From NCBI RefSeq assembly GCF_000151665.1, contig NW_013171849.1, positions 418,488 through 482,487 on the forward strand: 64,000 nt of DNA. The letters run 5' to 3'. Source of the stretch: Blastocystis hominis. Taxonomy: Eukaryota; Sar; Bigyra; Opalinata; Blastocystidae. Positions 12,542-25,700 of this stretch are shown here, piece by piece (within the stretch, counting starts at the first letter, position 1; every line of letters starts with the position of its first letter). Made by a program: the position numbers and the translations under genes. The notes under the pieces were generated by a model. The model ran no database searches and had not been told where the DNA came from. It worked only from the letters and a program-made list of their open reading frames with translations.

Positions 12542-14051
12542 TCACCCGCCCTCCGGCGCCGCCTCCGACGACAAGGACGGCAGTCGCAGCGACCCCAGCA
12601 GCTGGCTCCCCAAGCTCGCGCTTGCCCCCAGCCCCAGCTGCGGCGTCGGAGGCATGGAAGACAACGGAGGAGCCACCGATATCGGCGGCACCACAGGCAC
12701 CACAGACACTGAAGGAGTCGCAGGCATCGAAGGCATTGAAGGCATTGAAGGCATCGAAGGCATCGATTGCATCGATTGCACTGGAGGCGTCTGCTGGCTG
12801 GATTCCAACTGCTGCGCCGCGCTGACGATCGCGTTCAGACCGTCCAGACGGGGCTCCGATCGGCCTCCCTGCGGTCTGCTGCCGCTCGGAGCCAGGGAGA
12901 GGTCGAAGACTTCGGGGGCGAGCTTGATTTGAAGGGCCTCTTCGATGACATCTTTCGGGACACGGCTGAATGAATGACCCCGAACTCGATTCTACCAGCG
13001 AACGATGAGCTGCAGCAGCGTGTTGGCGTAGCTGGGCTCGAGGCGGTGGATGTCGTCATAGGCGAGCTCTGTGAGCACGGTGTCGCTGTTGCAGAGCAGA
13101 TAGGATTGGTTAATGTTAATGTACATTTCGCTGTTTCGACCATCCGTCTCCATCAGCATGTGCGAAGAAGCTGCTGTTGTGAGGACCAGGAAAGGAAGGC
13201 GAAACTCGCCGAGCTCTAGGATGAAAAGGAGAAACTGGAGAAACCATCAGCAGAAGCGTCGGTGGTGTGTTTTGATTTGGATTGTGTGGGATCTTTAAGA
13301 AATAAGGAAGAGAGAAGAGAAAATACCATGTTTCGAAGGATTTATCGAGTCAAGAGAATGGGAACTGTGCAGGCGAAGATATTCCATTCCTACACACTAC
13401 ATTGAAAAGAAAAGAGTGGATTCAACGCGTCGGACGAGCTGAATAAGCGCTCGTCGCTTGTCTTCGTACATTCGCTCCATGCGGCTCAGCATCTGAGGAA
13501 AAGCTATGATTGCATCACTTACAGGTTTATCTTCAGAGGTAGAGGATATAGAAGGTCTTCCAACCCAGACATATACTTTTCCATGCTTTTCGGCTAAACC
13601 AATAGCCTGAATGACGCTCAGCGCATCATAGACACGGCGACGAATGTTATCATTCTAGGTTTAAAAAATGGAACGAATGATACCTTTTTGGGATCGCCTG
13701 TGGAATGTTCCCTCACTAAAATCTCGGCAATCTAGAGCGCTCATACTGAAGTAAGCATACATCAGAATTGGACATTTGCTTTTCAGATTCCAACTTTTCG
13801 CACACCAATTTTGTAAACATCTGAAGTCCTCCTTCGGCATTCCTAATTCTTTTCGATTTTCGCTCTTCCGCTGCAACCGAGAGGCTAAACCTTTCAAAAT
13901 ATAGGAAATTAGTATACATTTCATTTGAATCATTTATATCTTCATCAGAACCAATGACAACGTCTTCATAAGTGAGTTCAACGAAATCGGTACCGGGATC
14001 AATATCTATGCGACTTCTTTTTCTAGAATTATCATTCACGTTCACTGGCAT
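12542..14051 (-). CDS. Transcription factor DP (E2F dimerisation partner)
   Basis: Partner of E2F in control of G1/S genes. Seven introns of 29-34 nt join a complete DP protein. The N-terminus is acidic. The winged-helix DNA-binding domain opens at KRIRNAEGGLQMFTKLVCEK and holds the hallmark NIRRRVYDALSV, then AEKHGKVYVWVG. A coiled-coil dimerisation segment MLSRMERMYEDKRRALIQLV follows, then the DP-type beta-region LPFLVLTTA...MYININQSYLLC. The C-terminal tail is low complexity, with five MPS-type repeats (near 12735-12770) and a Pro/Ser/Gly-rich end. The NIRRRVYDAL motif and the post-coil LPF strand favour DP over E2F. The gene is convergent with the P4-ATPase. The start is the first ATG of the acidic exon. 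Confidence 0.9.
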
Positions 14052-14644
14052 CCCTCTTCACCAAATGCCAAAATATTCAATACGAAAAACAAACAAGAGA
14101 ATTGACAAAATAGCCTCCAAAATGGTCAAAAATGACAAAAATGGTACCTATTTTGGATAATCACAAAAACCACATTGTACATAGTTTGCAATGGGACTCA
14201 GATAAGGATAAGCAGTATCTATAATGAGATATTCAGAAATATAATAATTATACAGAAGTCGAAATGGTGAGCATCAACAATTCTAGGTTGTGTATTATCT
14301 GTTGATGATATGGTCCCAGATTATTGTTTGTCAAACACAATACAGAATTCTATATTTCTATCTTGGAAACAAAGCTTGTACCATAATGTGATGCAGTTGA
14401 TTGTGGGTAATAAGTGGAAAATAGTGAACTCAACGTATGTTTATTACAATCATCAATGTATTACTTGTTTCTGAATAGCTTTCCGGATTGGGAAACATTA
14501 TGTTCGTATTTGATTGAGAAACTCATTGATATAATCGGTAAGACTTCTGAGCAATGAAGAAATGGATTTTATCTTGAATGGAGTCCAAACAAATGAGTAA
14601 ATACTGTAGACTATCTATTATTCTTTTTACTTTTTACTCGTTCG
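14052..14644. other. AT-rich spacer upstream of MORN/LRR gene 1
   Basis: A 590-bp AT-rich stretch between the divergently oriented DP and MORN/LRR genes. It presumably carries both promoters. I see no conserved coding or RNA gene in it. Base composition changes sharply here from the GC-richer housekeeping block. Confidence 0.4.
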
Positions 14645-16187
14645 ATGCAAAACATTGCTGATTTTGTCAATTCTGCTATTAGTGACTATCATATTGATAG
14701 TTCCATCATCCAAGTTGTGCAGGGATGCTTGGGTAAAGAAATGAAACCAAATGGATGGATTTCACTCATATTGAGTAATAGAGAATGTGTAGTATTGCAA
14801 TTCGATAATGGAGTATTCATGAATCAAGGATTTGTCCTCAATGAGCAGAAAGTGTTGAAAGTGTTTGGAAATCACCAAATTGGTGCTATTTCATATAATG
14901 AAGAACAATCCATAGAAGTAGTAGAAGAAGGAATCGTGGATTTGGATCATGGAAGTCGATTTGAAGGATTGGTATTGACAGAAAACAAATTTGGAGTTCC
15001 ATTTGGATATGGTGAAATGTATGATGATGATGGATTCTTGGTGTACAAGGGCATAATGATCAATTGGAAACGATTTGGATATGGATCGAGTTATCATAAT
15101 AATGGATGTATTGAATATGAAGGATATTGGTGTGATGATAATCGATTTGGAATTGGAAAAGTCTATGGTCGTAAAGGTGAGTTTGTAAAAGAATGCATGT
15201 GGTGCAATGGAATTGAAAGTGATATTTATGAAAAATATGAAGGAGATGGAAGTAAACCAATGAATATCGAAATGAAACATTTGAAACTGAGTGACAATTG
15301 TGTATTGGTTGATTGGGATGTTTCGTGGTTTTCTAATTTGGAATCAATCGAAATCGGCGATGAATGTTTTGAATCAGTGCAAACATTCCAAATCGATGGA
15401 TTGAATCGATTGAAAACTATCAAAATCGGAAGCAATTCATTCACTCAGAAAAGGTATAGTAATGGCAGTGATGAATCGAAATCATTCCATATATTGAATT
15501 GTGGATCATTGGAATCCATTCAAATTGGTCAATATAGTTTCAGTGATTATGCTGGAGACTTTGAATTGAAGAATCTACCACAATTACAATCCATTCAAAT
15601 TGGTATAATTAGAGATGAATCATGCAATTTCTATGGTAGTTCATTTGTGGTTCGAGGTATTGAACTGATATTAAATAATAGGGTAATGATTAGATCTTCC
15701 AAATCTACAATCCATTACATTAGGTAATTGGGCATTTCGTGAATCCTTATCAACCATAATTGAAAGTATTGAATGAATTCGAATGAAATGATTAATGTAG
15801 ATCTTCCATCATTACAATCAATTGAACTGGGTGAGAGTGCACTTGAAGGAAAAATAGGTCATGAATCATGTTCCTTAACAATGCGAAGTATAATTGATAT
15901 GATTCGAAATGATTTGCTTTGTAGATCTTCCAAATCTATTATCCATCAATTCTGAAGGGGCGAGTTTTCTTCGTTCCCATTTTGTAACATTGGAAAGTAA
16001 TGAGTAATAATGAATACTGAGTGCATTTAGATATTCCAAATCTTCAAAATGTATTTCTGCCCTTTTACTCATTCCGATATGTTCGATGGAAATCAATTTC
16101 GAGTATTGTTTGACTGACTTGATTTGAATTATAGATGTTTCTTCCATTCTCGCTAATCTTGTCCATAATGATGATTATTATTATTAA
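14645..16187 (+). CDS. MORN/LRR repeat protein, family member 1
   Basis: Function unknown; the architecture suggests a scaffold or adhesion protein. The product starts MQNIADFVNSAIS, has a globular N-terminal region, then MORN-like repeats (FGYGEMYDDDGFLVYKG, RFGYGSSYHNNG, EGYWCDDNRFGIGKVY), then leucine-rich repeats of the pattern SLESIQIGQYSFSDYAG. The large first exon ends at FVVRG; five more exons follow, all bounded by phase-1 introns of 32-37 nt that begin after ...A or ...G and end AG|AT, so nearly every repeat opens with D(L/I/V)P. The last exon encodes DVSSILANLV and ends at TAA 16187. No signal peptide or transmembrane segment is seen. It shares more than half its residues with the second member and its last five exons match the end of the third. 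Confidence 0.8.
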
Positions 16188-16622
16188 ATAAATTGATAGT
16201 TGATATCATAGAGTTTGTTTAATATCACTTATTGTTTGATTGTTTAGCATACATTCTGATTCACGTGTTTCTTTTTAATCTTCCATGTCTGCAGTCAAAG
16301 TGCAAAACGATAACCTATTATAAGAACGAATCAGAATGACAAATTGTTCAGTCAATAAGATCATATCTGTTTAGTGGAACAACTTTCTGTGTACATATCA
16401 TGTAAAAAGAAATGAATAGAATAGACTCAATGATTATCAATTGTTATCCACATTGATTATTTCCCATTATATCCATTGAAGCCCAACACATTTTTTCTTT
16501 TCCTATCCTAGCATCATTTATCATTGATTTTAGAAACCAAAAGAACAATCACAGGAAATCAAACTAGTATTCCGCCCTTCTTTCTTCTCAACAAACAACC
16601 CACAACACACACACTCCCTTCC
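16188..16622. other. AT-rich spacer between convergent genes
   Basis: Spacer between the 3' ends of MORN/LRR gene 1 and Rab GDI. The GDI polyadenylation motif, AACAAACA on the plus strand, lies at 16590-16597. No gene was seen. Confidence 0.45.
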
Positions 16623-18196
16623 TTATTCTTCCTTCGGCAACGTCAGGTCCAGCTCATGTCCCGTAATTCTCTTATAGATATCCAGCACATCATCAGCGAC
16701 CGTTTCGAAGTGACTACCTCACACATCCGCCTCATTTCTACCTCGTCGCATCATACGACGTGGAGATAAAGCACCGATCCTCGGTTCCGTCGTTCACCGG
16801 CTCGAAGGTATCCGATACGTCATCGAATCGCTCCAGCACGTCGCCCAGCAGGTCGATCGCGGGCGCCAGCTCTCTCTGCGGGTCCTCCGTCTCCACCGTC
16901 GTCGACGCGATCGCGATGTAGATTCCCTTCGCGCACACCGCGTGGTCGAACGACACGCACGACACATAGATGTCTACAATCGCGACGATTCCCGCAAAAC
17001 CCACCGGAGTTTCGCTTGGGGTAGCCGGCTCGCACCACCTGCTTCGCGGGGATGATCACCTGGGCGGACTTGGAGTCGCCGGTGCCCTGGATGGGGTGGT
17101 TCAGCAGGCAGATCGACCGCACGACCTTGCCGGTCTCGCGGAGCATATCGTCGGGGAAGTAGGACGGATCGCCCACGACGAACTCGCAGGACGCGGCCTC
17201 GCCGTCGGACACCACGCCCTTGATGCGGCCGTCGTCGTCGAAGAGCAGCTCGTCGGGGTTGCGGTTCAGCATGAACACGCCGCCCTTGATGGCGCAGAGG
17301 CGCGAGAAGCCCTCGGGCAGCCCGCCCAGGCCGTACATGGGGTAGAGGAAGGGCGAGGAGCCGTATTGGTTCAGCGAGTAGCCGTAGAGCTTCATCGCCT
17401 TCACCGTCTCCACGGCCGGCTCGTCGAGATAGTCGTCGTTCAGACGCAGCGCCATCGCGTGGCCCGTGAAGTCCATGCAGTTCTCGTCCAGGCCGTATTT
17501 CTTGTACAGCTCGCGCATCGTCATGTGCAGCAGCGGAACGTCCTTGTCCGCGGGCACGCCGTCCTCGCCGGGGATCTCCATGGGCAGCACGTTCGACAGG
17601 AAGCTGCGGTACTTCATCTTCTGCATCAGGGAGAGCAGAGGAGTGCTCAGCGCCTCCTGCGTTGTGGCGGGCATCTGGGAGTGAGAAAAACAAAAGGGGG
17701 GATGGCAAAGAAGTACCTTGCTAACGGTCTTGTTCTTGCCGTTGTACACGTAGCTGCCCTCGATCTGCTTGAAGTCCAGATAGTTCGTCACTTTGGTCAG
17801 CAAAAGCATGTTCACAAGGTTGCCGCATGCCATGAGGAATTTGGGGATCAGATCCACGTTGTAGTCGCGGTTCTGGCCAAGACGGTCAAATTCCTCCTTG
17901 GTAGGCTCGCGATCACGGAATTTCTTGAACAAGTTCTAAAACTTAGGCAACCTGCACAAAAATCACAGTCAGGTTCAGAGATGCGCAATCGCCTCCATAG
18001 TAGTCATTGCGATCCAAAACCAAAACCTATTTCTCAAAAAGACTCGGAACCCTCCCACCTTCTTTCCCTCGGTGGCAAGAAGTCCGGCAACAATGCATTC
18101 CTTCAATCCAGTTCCAAGAATGACAGCGTCATACTTTCCATCGGCAAGGGCAGGATACTCCACGCCCAGAATATTCACGGGTGGTACAGGTTGCAT
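16623..18196 (-). CDS. Rab GDP-dissociation inhibitor
   Basis: Extracts GDP-bound prenylated Rab proteins from membranes and recycles them through the cytosol. Joined exons give YDAVILGTGLKECIVAGLL (FAD-fold-like GxGL segment), VLVLDRNDYYGGDCASL, NYNVDLIPKFLMACG-type motif (sequence RDYNVDLIPKF), DFTGHAMALRLNDDYLDEP, SSPFLYPMYGLGGLPEGF, then DIYVSCVSFDHAV and IAIASTTVETEDP. The C-terminus is HFETVADDVLDIYKRITG. Introns are 28-42 nt; one of 42 nt near 17680 is in frame. The start used gives about 20 extra residues before the conserved YDAVILGTG. Stop is TAA at 16623, about 30 nt before a TGTTTGTT. Rab escort protein is the nearest alternative, but length and motifs fit GDI. Confidence 0.93.
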
Positions 18197-18480
18197 GATT
18201 CCGAGTTTTCTTTCAAATCCAATCCAGTAATGCAATAAAAGTACATCAAGACGAAACCAATTTGCAAGTGCAGTGGTGCATCCTCCCTTTGATAATCATA
18301 TACCCTCATTCTCCCCATTATTAGGCATTTAAAACGCAGAACCGCGGATTTGCGATACAAGGAAGTTGTGACAACGAGCATAATGAAGAGAGTCACCCAT
18401 TGAAACGGCTTTGAGAATAGTACTTTTAAATCTTTCACAGTATTCTGTAAAAAGTTCGAAAGAAGTCAAGTTATTTATCG

Positions 18481-21400
18481 ATGGACAAAGCACAGGATGG
18501 AAGCAATACAAGTGGATCGATTTTAGTGTTTGTAATGTCTGTAGATTCGAATTCAAACCGAATTGCTCCTTCCTTTGTTGTCCGTAAAAAAGCAATCGAT
18601 ATGACGAAAATTAGGACTGTAGGCAAGGATAATCTTGACTCTACCTTTTCCGGGAGTACTCGAAGCTTGTAGGGAAATAGAATCGATTTTCTATGTCAGG
18701 TTATCGTCGTTGGGTGTAAGAGTTCTTGATTCGGAAGAAGTTGAAAGAAATGTTCTGGATCAGGCAGCTACGCTTTCTGCAAAGGAATCTCCGGAATTTA
18801 AAAAACGTTTTACTCACCAATTTTGTGTCATACTTCAGTTACATCTCTTTGTACCTATTCTCTTCCGAAAACAACAATTCAAAACATCGGAAAACTTCAA
18901 ACGCTCTACAAACACCAACTCCAGGATGCCGAACCTGGGAAACATACATATTCTTCTCTGCTAAGTGATGCGGATTTCTTTGCCCTTAAACTACGTGTAC
19001 TAGCAAATATCGTGCAGCGTAGAGAAGAGCGTATTAAGAAGCAACGTAGAGACATATGGAATTGAACACGTAGAGATGAAGTTGCTTTCCTCCACGGGAA
19101 GTCTCTCGGATCGTAAACGACATGAGCGGTTATTAGAGGAGTCCTTGGGGTAGGGAATCAGAGAAGAAATGAAAGAAAGATTGCCGCTAAAAGTGGTTCA
19201 TCAAGAAGAAAGGAAGAAAGACAAAGAAGAAGAAGAAGAAGAAGAACAACAACAACAACCAAAAGTCCCTCCACTCACCGATCCAGACGTTTTGCCGGTC
19301 CAACGCGACGTGGAGGAAAAAAGGGAATCGCCAGCTGCAGCAATCGCCGCTTCTTCTGATTCTGCGAAGCAATCCCAAATGGATAAAGGCAAGAAAACTC
19401 AGAAATCAGCCCAACAATCCGAACCAAAGAAGCGAATCGAATCGACATCCAACATTCCTCCTCCCTCCTCTTCTCCATCAGAAGAACGATGTCCTATCTG
19501 CAATGCTCCGTTTCCCTCTTCGATGACCTTGCTTCAACGTACTCATCACGTTGAACAATGCTTGGATCATCCACAATCGAACGAGATCTCTCCCTTGACT
19601 TCACGTGATCTGGAAGACGACTTGTGGGAATCCGAAGAGCCCGCTTCATCGTCTCGGAGAACAACGCCTTCGCCTTCACCGCGGCAACGCAAACCCAGCG
19701 CAAAGCTGCGAGTGGATGTGCGTGGAAAGAGCCATCACGTGCTTGTGGACGACGGCGACGAGGCTTTCTACACGTCGCTCGTTGCTTCGTACTTGTCTTG
19801 GCGGCAATTGGCTCTTTCGCAAAGCCCCTTAACGGACGAAGCGCTTCACAAATTTCAAAATCTAGCGAGCGCGTTGAACGACTGGAATCAATCGCTCGCC
19901 TCCTCGCTTTCGCCCTCCAAACTCCAAAAGCAACTCAAGTCGTTTTATCTTTCGGAGCCAGCGCTGCTCCTGCCTTCTGGCCACGCGGTTCCCTCGCATC
20001 TCTGGGAGGTTCTCTACCCGTATCAACAGAAGGGAGTGCAGTGGATGCTGAAACTCCACGGCCAGCTCGTAGGAGGAATCATCGCAGACGAAATGGGACT
20101 CGGCAAAACGATTCAAATCATCGTCACGCTCATCGTTCTGAAGTTTACAAGCGAGCTTCGACGTGCTGGCCGCGATCTTCTTTCACTTCCACTCGCAGAA
20201 AAAGACTTTCCTCCAAACGCCGCAGAATCGCTTCATCTCAATGAATCGAATCGCCCCTCCTTGATTATCGTTCCAGCGACTTTGCTCGGCCACTGGATCC
20301 GAGAGCTCCATCGATGGTGTCCTCTGCTCCGCTCGGTGGTTCTCCACAACTCCAGCCAGTCGGTTCTGGAGGGCGAAACCCTGGCGTCGATTTTACAGCA
20401 AAGCGAGCAGCAGCAGCAGAAGAAGAAGAATCGCTATGACGTGATCATCACGACCTACGAAGGATTCAGGAAATCGTCGCTGTATCGCCGAACGAACTGG
20501 TTTTATGCGGTTTTGGACGAGGGCGGAAAGATTAAGAATGCGAAAGTCACAATCGCGCAGGAATGCAAAAAGCTTCGGACTGTTCATCGCGTTCTTATTT
20601 CCGGAACTCCGCTACAGAACAATTTGAAAGAGCTGTGGTCGCTGATTGATTTCGTGTTTCCTGGACGGCTCGGAACGCTCGAAGCCTTTGTTAGCGCGTT
20701 CGTTGTCCCTATTTCGCGAGGCATTTACTCGAATGCATCAGCGAAGGCAGCGAATTTAGGATATCAATGCTCGCTGATTCTTCAAGACTCAATCAGTCCC
20801 TACATTCTACGCCGACTCAAAAAGGTAGATTTCGACATTGTTGATGATAACCAGGATGTAAAGAAGGAATTGCCTCCCAAAACAGAGCAAGTATTGTCGT
20901 GTCTCCTCTCTCCTGAACAAGAAAAATGCTATCTCGAATACCTCAAAAGCGATTTGGTTCAGGCTTCGTTGATCGGTCGCTCCATGCCTTTCAAAGCCAT
21001 CATTCGACTGCGGCAGATCTGCAACCACCCCGTGTTCTTTCGCCTGTTTCACACAGAAACCACCGTCACCAATCCAATCTATCGCTCTGTAAATTTGCGC
21101 CACACCGACAGAATGTTCTATCAGGAAGAAACACCCAAAGACGATCCGAGTGGCCTTTCTCCGACCTCTCATGAAGTGTTCAATGACGAAGCCGGGGATT
21201 CTGAGATGGACATCGATTTCGATGCAGTGGATTGGCGAGAATCCTCCAAGATGATTGTAATGAACGAAGTGCTTCATATTTGGAAGAAGGAGGGACACAA
21301 AGTGTTGATATACACGCAGACCGTCTCCATGCTCACCATCATCATGAAATACGTCGAGGAACAGCACTTTTCGTATTGTATGATGGACGGCAGCACGCCT

Positions 21401-22519
21401 GTCGTGAAACGCCAAGCTCTCGTCGATCTCTTCAATTCCGATCCGACAATCTTTCTGTTTTTGCTGACTACGCGAGTGGGAGGACTCGGAATCAATCTCG
21501 TTGGGGCCGATCGTGTCATTCTTTTTGATCCTGATTGGAACCCATCCGTCGATATTCAGGCGCGCGAGCGATGTTGGCGAATCGGGCAGCAGCGTCCGGT
21601 CACCATCTACCGCCTGATCACAAGCGGGACGATCGAAGAGAAGATTTATCACCGCCAAATCTTCAAAACGGTTCTTTCGAATCGCGTTTTGGGAGAAGGA
21701 AACGATCTCTGCTCCTTCACTAGCACCAATCTGAACGATTTGTTCACATACAGTACGAATCATTGTCTTCTTTTCACATCCAGCCAAGCGAGAGCGAGGC
21801 ACCGAAACGGGAGAGATCTTCCCGGAAGGCGAGATCCTTCCAGACACGCAAATCCCCGCGGTTGTCGATCAGAAACCAATCGACGAAGACAGCGAGGAAG
21901 AGTCGGCGGAGGGAGGCGATAAAGTGATCGCCTGTCTGTTCAACCACGGCGAGTTGAAGTCCGTTTTCAACCACGAGTACGCGTTTAACAACACGGATGT
22001 GGTGACAATGTCTCGAATGGACCGCGAGGCTCGGCAGGAAGCAGAGGAATTGCAGCGGCAGCTTCGCGAGAGTCGAGATCAATATGCGTAGAGGAAGCAG
22101 ATGAATGTGAAATGTAGGGAAGAAAACCCGATGATGGCGAATCAGATTGAAGAGGTGAAGGAACGAAATCGAGAAGCAGAATTGTCGTCTGCGGAGATTC
22201 TGAAGCGATTGAAGCAACGACGGCCTGCGGCATCTGTCCAGACAGAGAAGAAGGAGATATCTCCTTCGCATTTGGCTGTGAGAGAGGAGAAAGCGAATGA
22301 GAAGTAGATGGCCAATCAGATATTGCATTACTTTCGAGTGAGAAAAGATCACAAAGCTTCGACAGATAATGTGGTTTCGTATTTTAAAAAGTGAGAATGA
22401 GCGAAGGGAATGAGTTTTAGTTTGATAAAGAACGATGACAAGTATTTGTTCCGCCGCTTGTTGAAGAGTTTTGCGAGATTGAAAAATGATGTGTGGACGT
22501 TAAATCCAGAGTGGCAATG
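18481..22519 (+). CDS. SNF2-family ATPase, CSB/ERCC6/Rad26 type
   Basis: A Swi2/Snf2 translocase related to Cockayne syndrome B, which acts in transcription-coupled repair. The N-terminal LSSLGVRVLDSEEVERNVLDQ matches the CSB family's inhibitory leucine-latch region. An acidic/Gln-rich linker follows (19208-19260), with a CPICNAPF...H...C zinc-finger-like patch at about 19490. The helicase core has DEMGLGKTIQ (motif I, about 20088), LDEGGKIKN (motif II; the usual His of DEGHK is Gly), ISGTPLQNNLKELWSL, and the C-lobe GGLGINLVGADRVI and DPDWNPSVDIQARERCWRIGQ. The C-terminal exons hold a coiled coil and a Phe-rich end (YLFRRLLKSFARL) as in CSB. Eight introns of 28-32 nt. There is no genomic stop in place: the frame ...PEWQ-TG reaches TGTTTGTT at 22523-22530, so the stop is probably made by polyadenylation. 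Confidence 0.9.
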
Positions 22520-22760
22520 TTCTGTTTGTTCTGAGAATCACGTTCCTGAGGCTTGTGAATTACGAACAAATAACTGCCTGTTGTGCGATGGCTAGGAATT
22601 TACTTATTTTTGGCGAATTTTCAACAATCATGTATTAATAATACATAATCTAAAGCACTCAAAGGATCAATAGCAAGGGAATATGAATCAATCAAACAAC
22701 TTGACATGCTAAAGGACATTTTATTAATTCACTACTATTTTTCATGGTCAAGGAAGTGTT
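22520..22760. other. AT-rich spacer between convergent genes
   Basis: Spacer between the 3' ends of the CSB-like gene (+) and MORN/LRR gene 2 (-). It contains the TGTTTGTT motif of the former at 22523-22530 and no coding signal I can support. Confidence 0.4.
22523..22530 (+). terminator. TGTTTGTT at the CSB-like gene end
   Basis: Starts three bases after in-frame TG (22518-22519). Together with poly(A) addition this would create the TGA stop. Confidence 0.65.
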
Positions 22761-25700
22761 TTATAAATAGCTGTATAATTCTGAAGTGATATCTATGACT
22801 TGAAATGATTAAGCTGTAAATACTCTTTATGTGTCTGTGCGTAACACTTTGGAAGGATTCAGGTAAACTAACTTTGTGTAAATTAGGAATATCTACATTA
22901 TGATTATTTTTATTTATATAATAAAATACCGCATAAATATAAAGAAAACGCATAATATAAACTATATCCCTGAGAAAAAATCGATGATAATTTGGGAAGA
23001 TCTAGACTCAATCATTAAATGATATTCTTGATACTTTGAATGTGCAATGAGCTAGTCAAACCGCTCATTCCATAAAGCGCAAAGGAACCAAGATCAATGG
23101 ATTGTAACTCAGGAAGATCTATTCCACTCATAACAAAACAGATTCCAAACCCTCAATGATAGTATTTAAAGAACTGTAGAATGTTTGATTTCCCAAAACA
23201 ACAGACGTGAGATTTGAAAGATCTGGAAATGCACCACTCAATAAATAACATACTTCGGATAACAAATGAACTATAACAAAAGTTATATGATTTGCGTCCT
23301 ATCTTTCCTATATGAACACACTGTAAGTTAGGAAGGTTATCCAATAAGAATAATCCTCCAAAATCACTGAAACTAAATTCACCTATTTCAATCGACTTCA
23401 AACACTTGCAGTTCGTAATATTGAATACCTTCGACTGATACTCTAGTTTGCATATATTCCAGTTAGATTCTTTCAGTTGGGTAAAGGAATTTTTCCCAAT
23501 TTTTAATACTTCTATTTTATCCAGCCCCTCAATACGAAAAGTATTCACTGAGCCAAAACTATTATCTCCAATTTCTATTGATTCAACCACTAAGAATCGC
23601 GAAAAATCAAAGATTGTGTAATCCTTGTCATTACAAGTCCAGTTGGGAATGACGATGGTCGTTACAGTTGATTCAATAGACTGAATAAACTGAATATGAT
23701 AAATTTTAGGGAATAGTTTGGTTGACACATCTAGAAGAAATCATAACAATATTTATACTATTAACTCGAGGTAATAACAGTTTCGTAAATGAATTCTGGA
23801 GATGAACAGAATTGATATTGGGAATATCTATTAAATAGTATTATTATCATATCCATAATTACGTTCTAATATTGCCGAACGAGGATTGTAGAAGCTTAAA
23901 CCACTGGATATTATCTTTTCAAGAATTGGAAGATCTGCATTCAATCAGTTTATATCAAATGAATAATACTTCTCATTACCAATGAACAGGATTCACTTCC
24001 TTTTCTTCCATGTAATGACCATTTTCCGAGTTGAATGGATTGTAGTGATGGAAGATCTACACGAATTATTCCAGTCAATTTCATTCAATACTTTCAATAA
24101 CTGTTAATTGAGAATCATTAAACGACTTGTCACCTAATGTAATGGATCGTAGATTTGGAAGATCTAATCATTACCCTATTATTCAATATCAATTCAATAC
24201 CTCGAATCACAAAGGAACTGTTATAGAAATTGCACGAATAACTACCAATGACACCAATATGAATGGATTGTAATTGTGGACAATTCTTCAATTCAAATTC
24301 TCCAGCATAATCACTGAAACTATATTCTCCAATTTGGATGGATTCCAATGATTCACAATTCAATACATAAAATGACTTCGATTTGTCATCTCCACTACTA
24401 TATTTCTTTTTAGTAAATGAATTCTTGCCGATTTTGATCGTTTTTAATCGATTCAATCCATCGATTTTGAATGTTTGCACTGATCCAAAACAATCATTGC
24501 CGATTTCGATTGATTCCAAATTCAAAAACCTGGAGAAATCAAAAATCTTATAATTTGTATCATTACAAGACCAAGAGGGAAGAACAATGGTTTGAGCATT
24601 ATGATCAATTGAATCAATATAATCTTTACATAATACTCTTTCAAATAATAATTTGCTAACATCTATTATTTACGAAAGAGTTTACTAATACTCTTAACCT
24701 GAGGGTTTAAAGCAGATTTAAATGCTCCAGAAGGCAGGTTCACGGTTTTTAGATTAGGAATATCTGAATATTACGCAGATAGTATAGTATAGTATACTTT
24801 CCAGAATTAAAGTGCACCGTTGACTGAAACTTTGGCCTTCAGAATTAATTATTTCTAATTTTGGAAGATCTATATATTATATTTTAATGTATAGACTAAT
24901 ACTTCTCATAATTAAAAAGCTTGTTGAATTGCAATTACTATATCCATTGAGTGCATCAAGACCGAGTCGAATGGATTGTAGTGATGGAAGATCTATATTA
25001 ATCATTTCATTCGAATTCATTCAATACTTTCAATAATGGTTGATAAGGAATTATTGAACACACTATCACCTAATGTAATGGATTGTAGTGATGGAAGATC
25101 TATGCATTACCCAAATATTCAATATCAGTTCAATACCTCGAACCACAAATGAACTGCATCGAAAATTGTATGAATGTTTTCCGATTGTCCCAATTTGAAT
25201 GGATTGTAATTGTGGACAATTCTTCAATTCAAATTCGCCAGCATAATCACTGAAACTATATTTCCGTATTTCAATCGATTGCAATGATTCACAATTCAAT
25301 ATGTGGAAAGATTTTGATTTATCATTTCCATCATCATTCTTTTTCTGCGTGAATGAATTCTTACCGATTTTGATCGTTTTCAATCGATTCAATCCATCGA
25401 TTTGGAATGTTTGTATTGATTCAAAACAATCATTGCCGATTTCGATTGATTCCAAATTATACAATAATGAAACATCCCAATCAACCAATACACAATTGTC
25501 AGTCAGTTTCAAATGTTTCATTCCGATATTCAGTGGTTCTGAGCCATTGCCTCCGTAATATATTCCAATTTCCCTTTTATTATACCACAAGCAATCTTTC
25601 ATAAGATTGTCTCTGCGATCATACACTTTTCCAATTCCAAATCGATTATCATCACACCAATATCCTTCATATTCAATCGCTCCATTATTATGATAACTCG

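Noticed and set aside
16970-18238. 422-codon plus-strand frame opposite Rab GDI
   Set aside because: Antisense shadow; the minus strand encodes all Rab GDI motifs with correct introns.
20807-21847. 346-codon minus-strand frame opposite the SNF2 gene
   Set aside because: Antisense to the conserved helicase core; no domain resemblance and no splice structure of its own.
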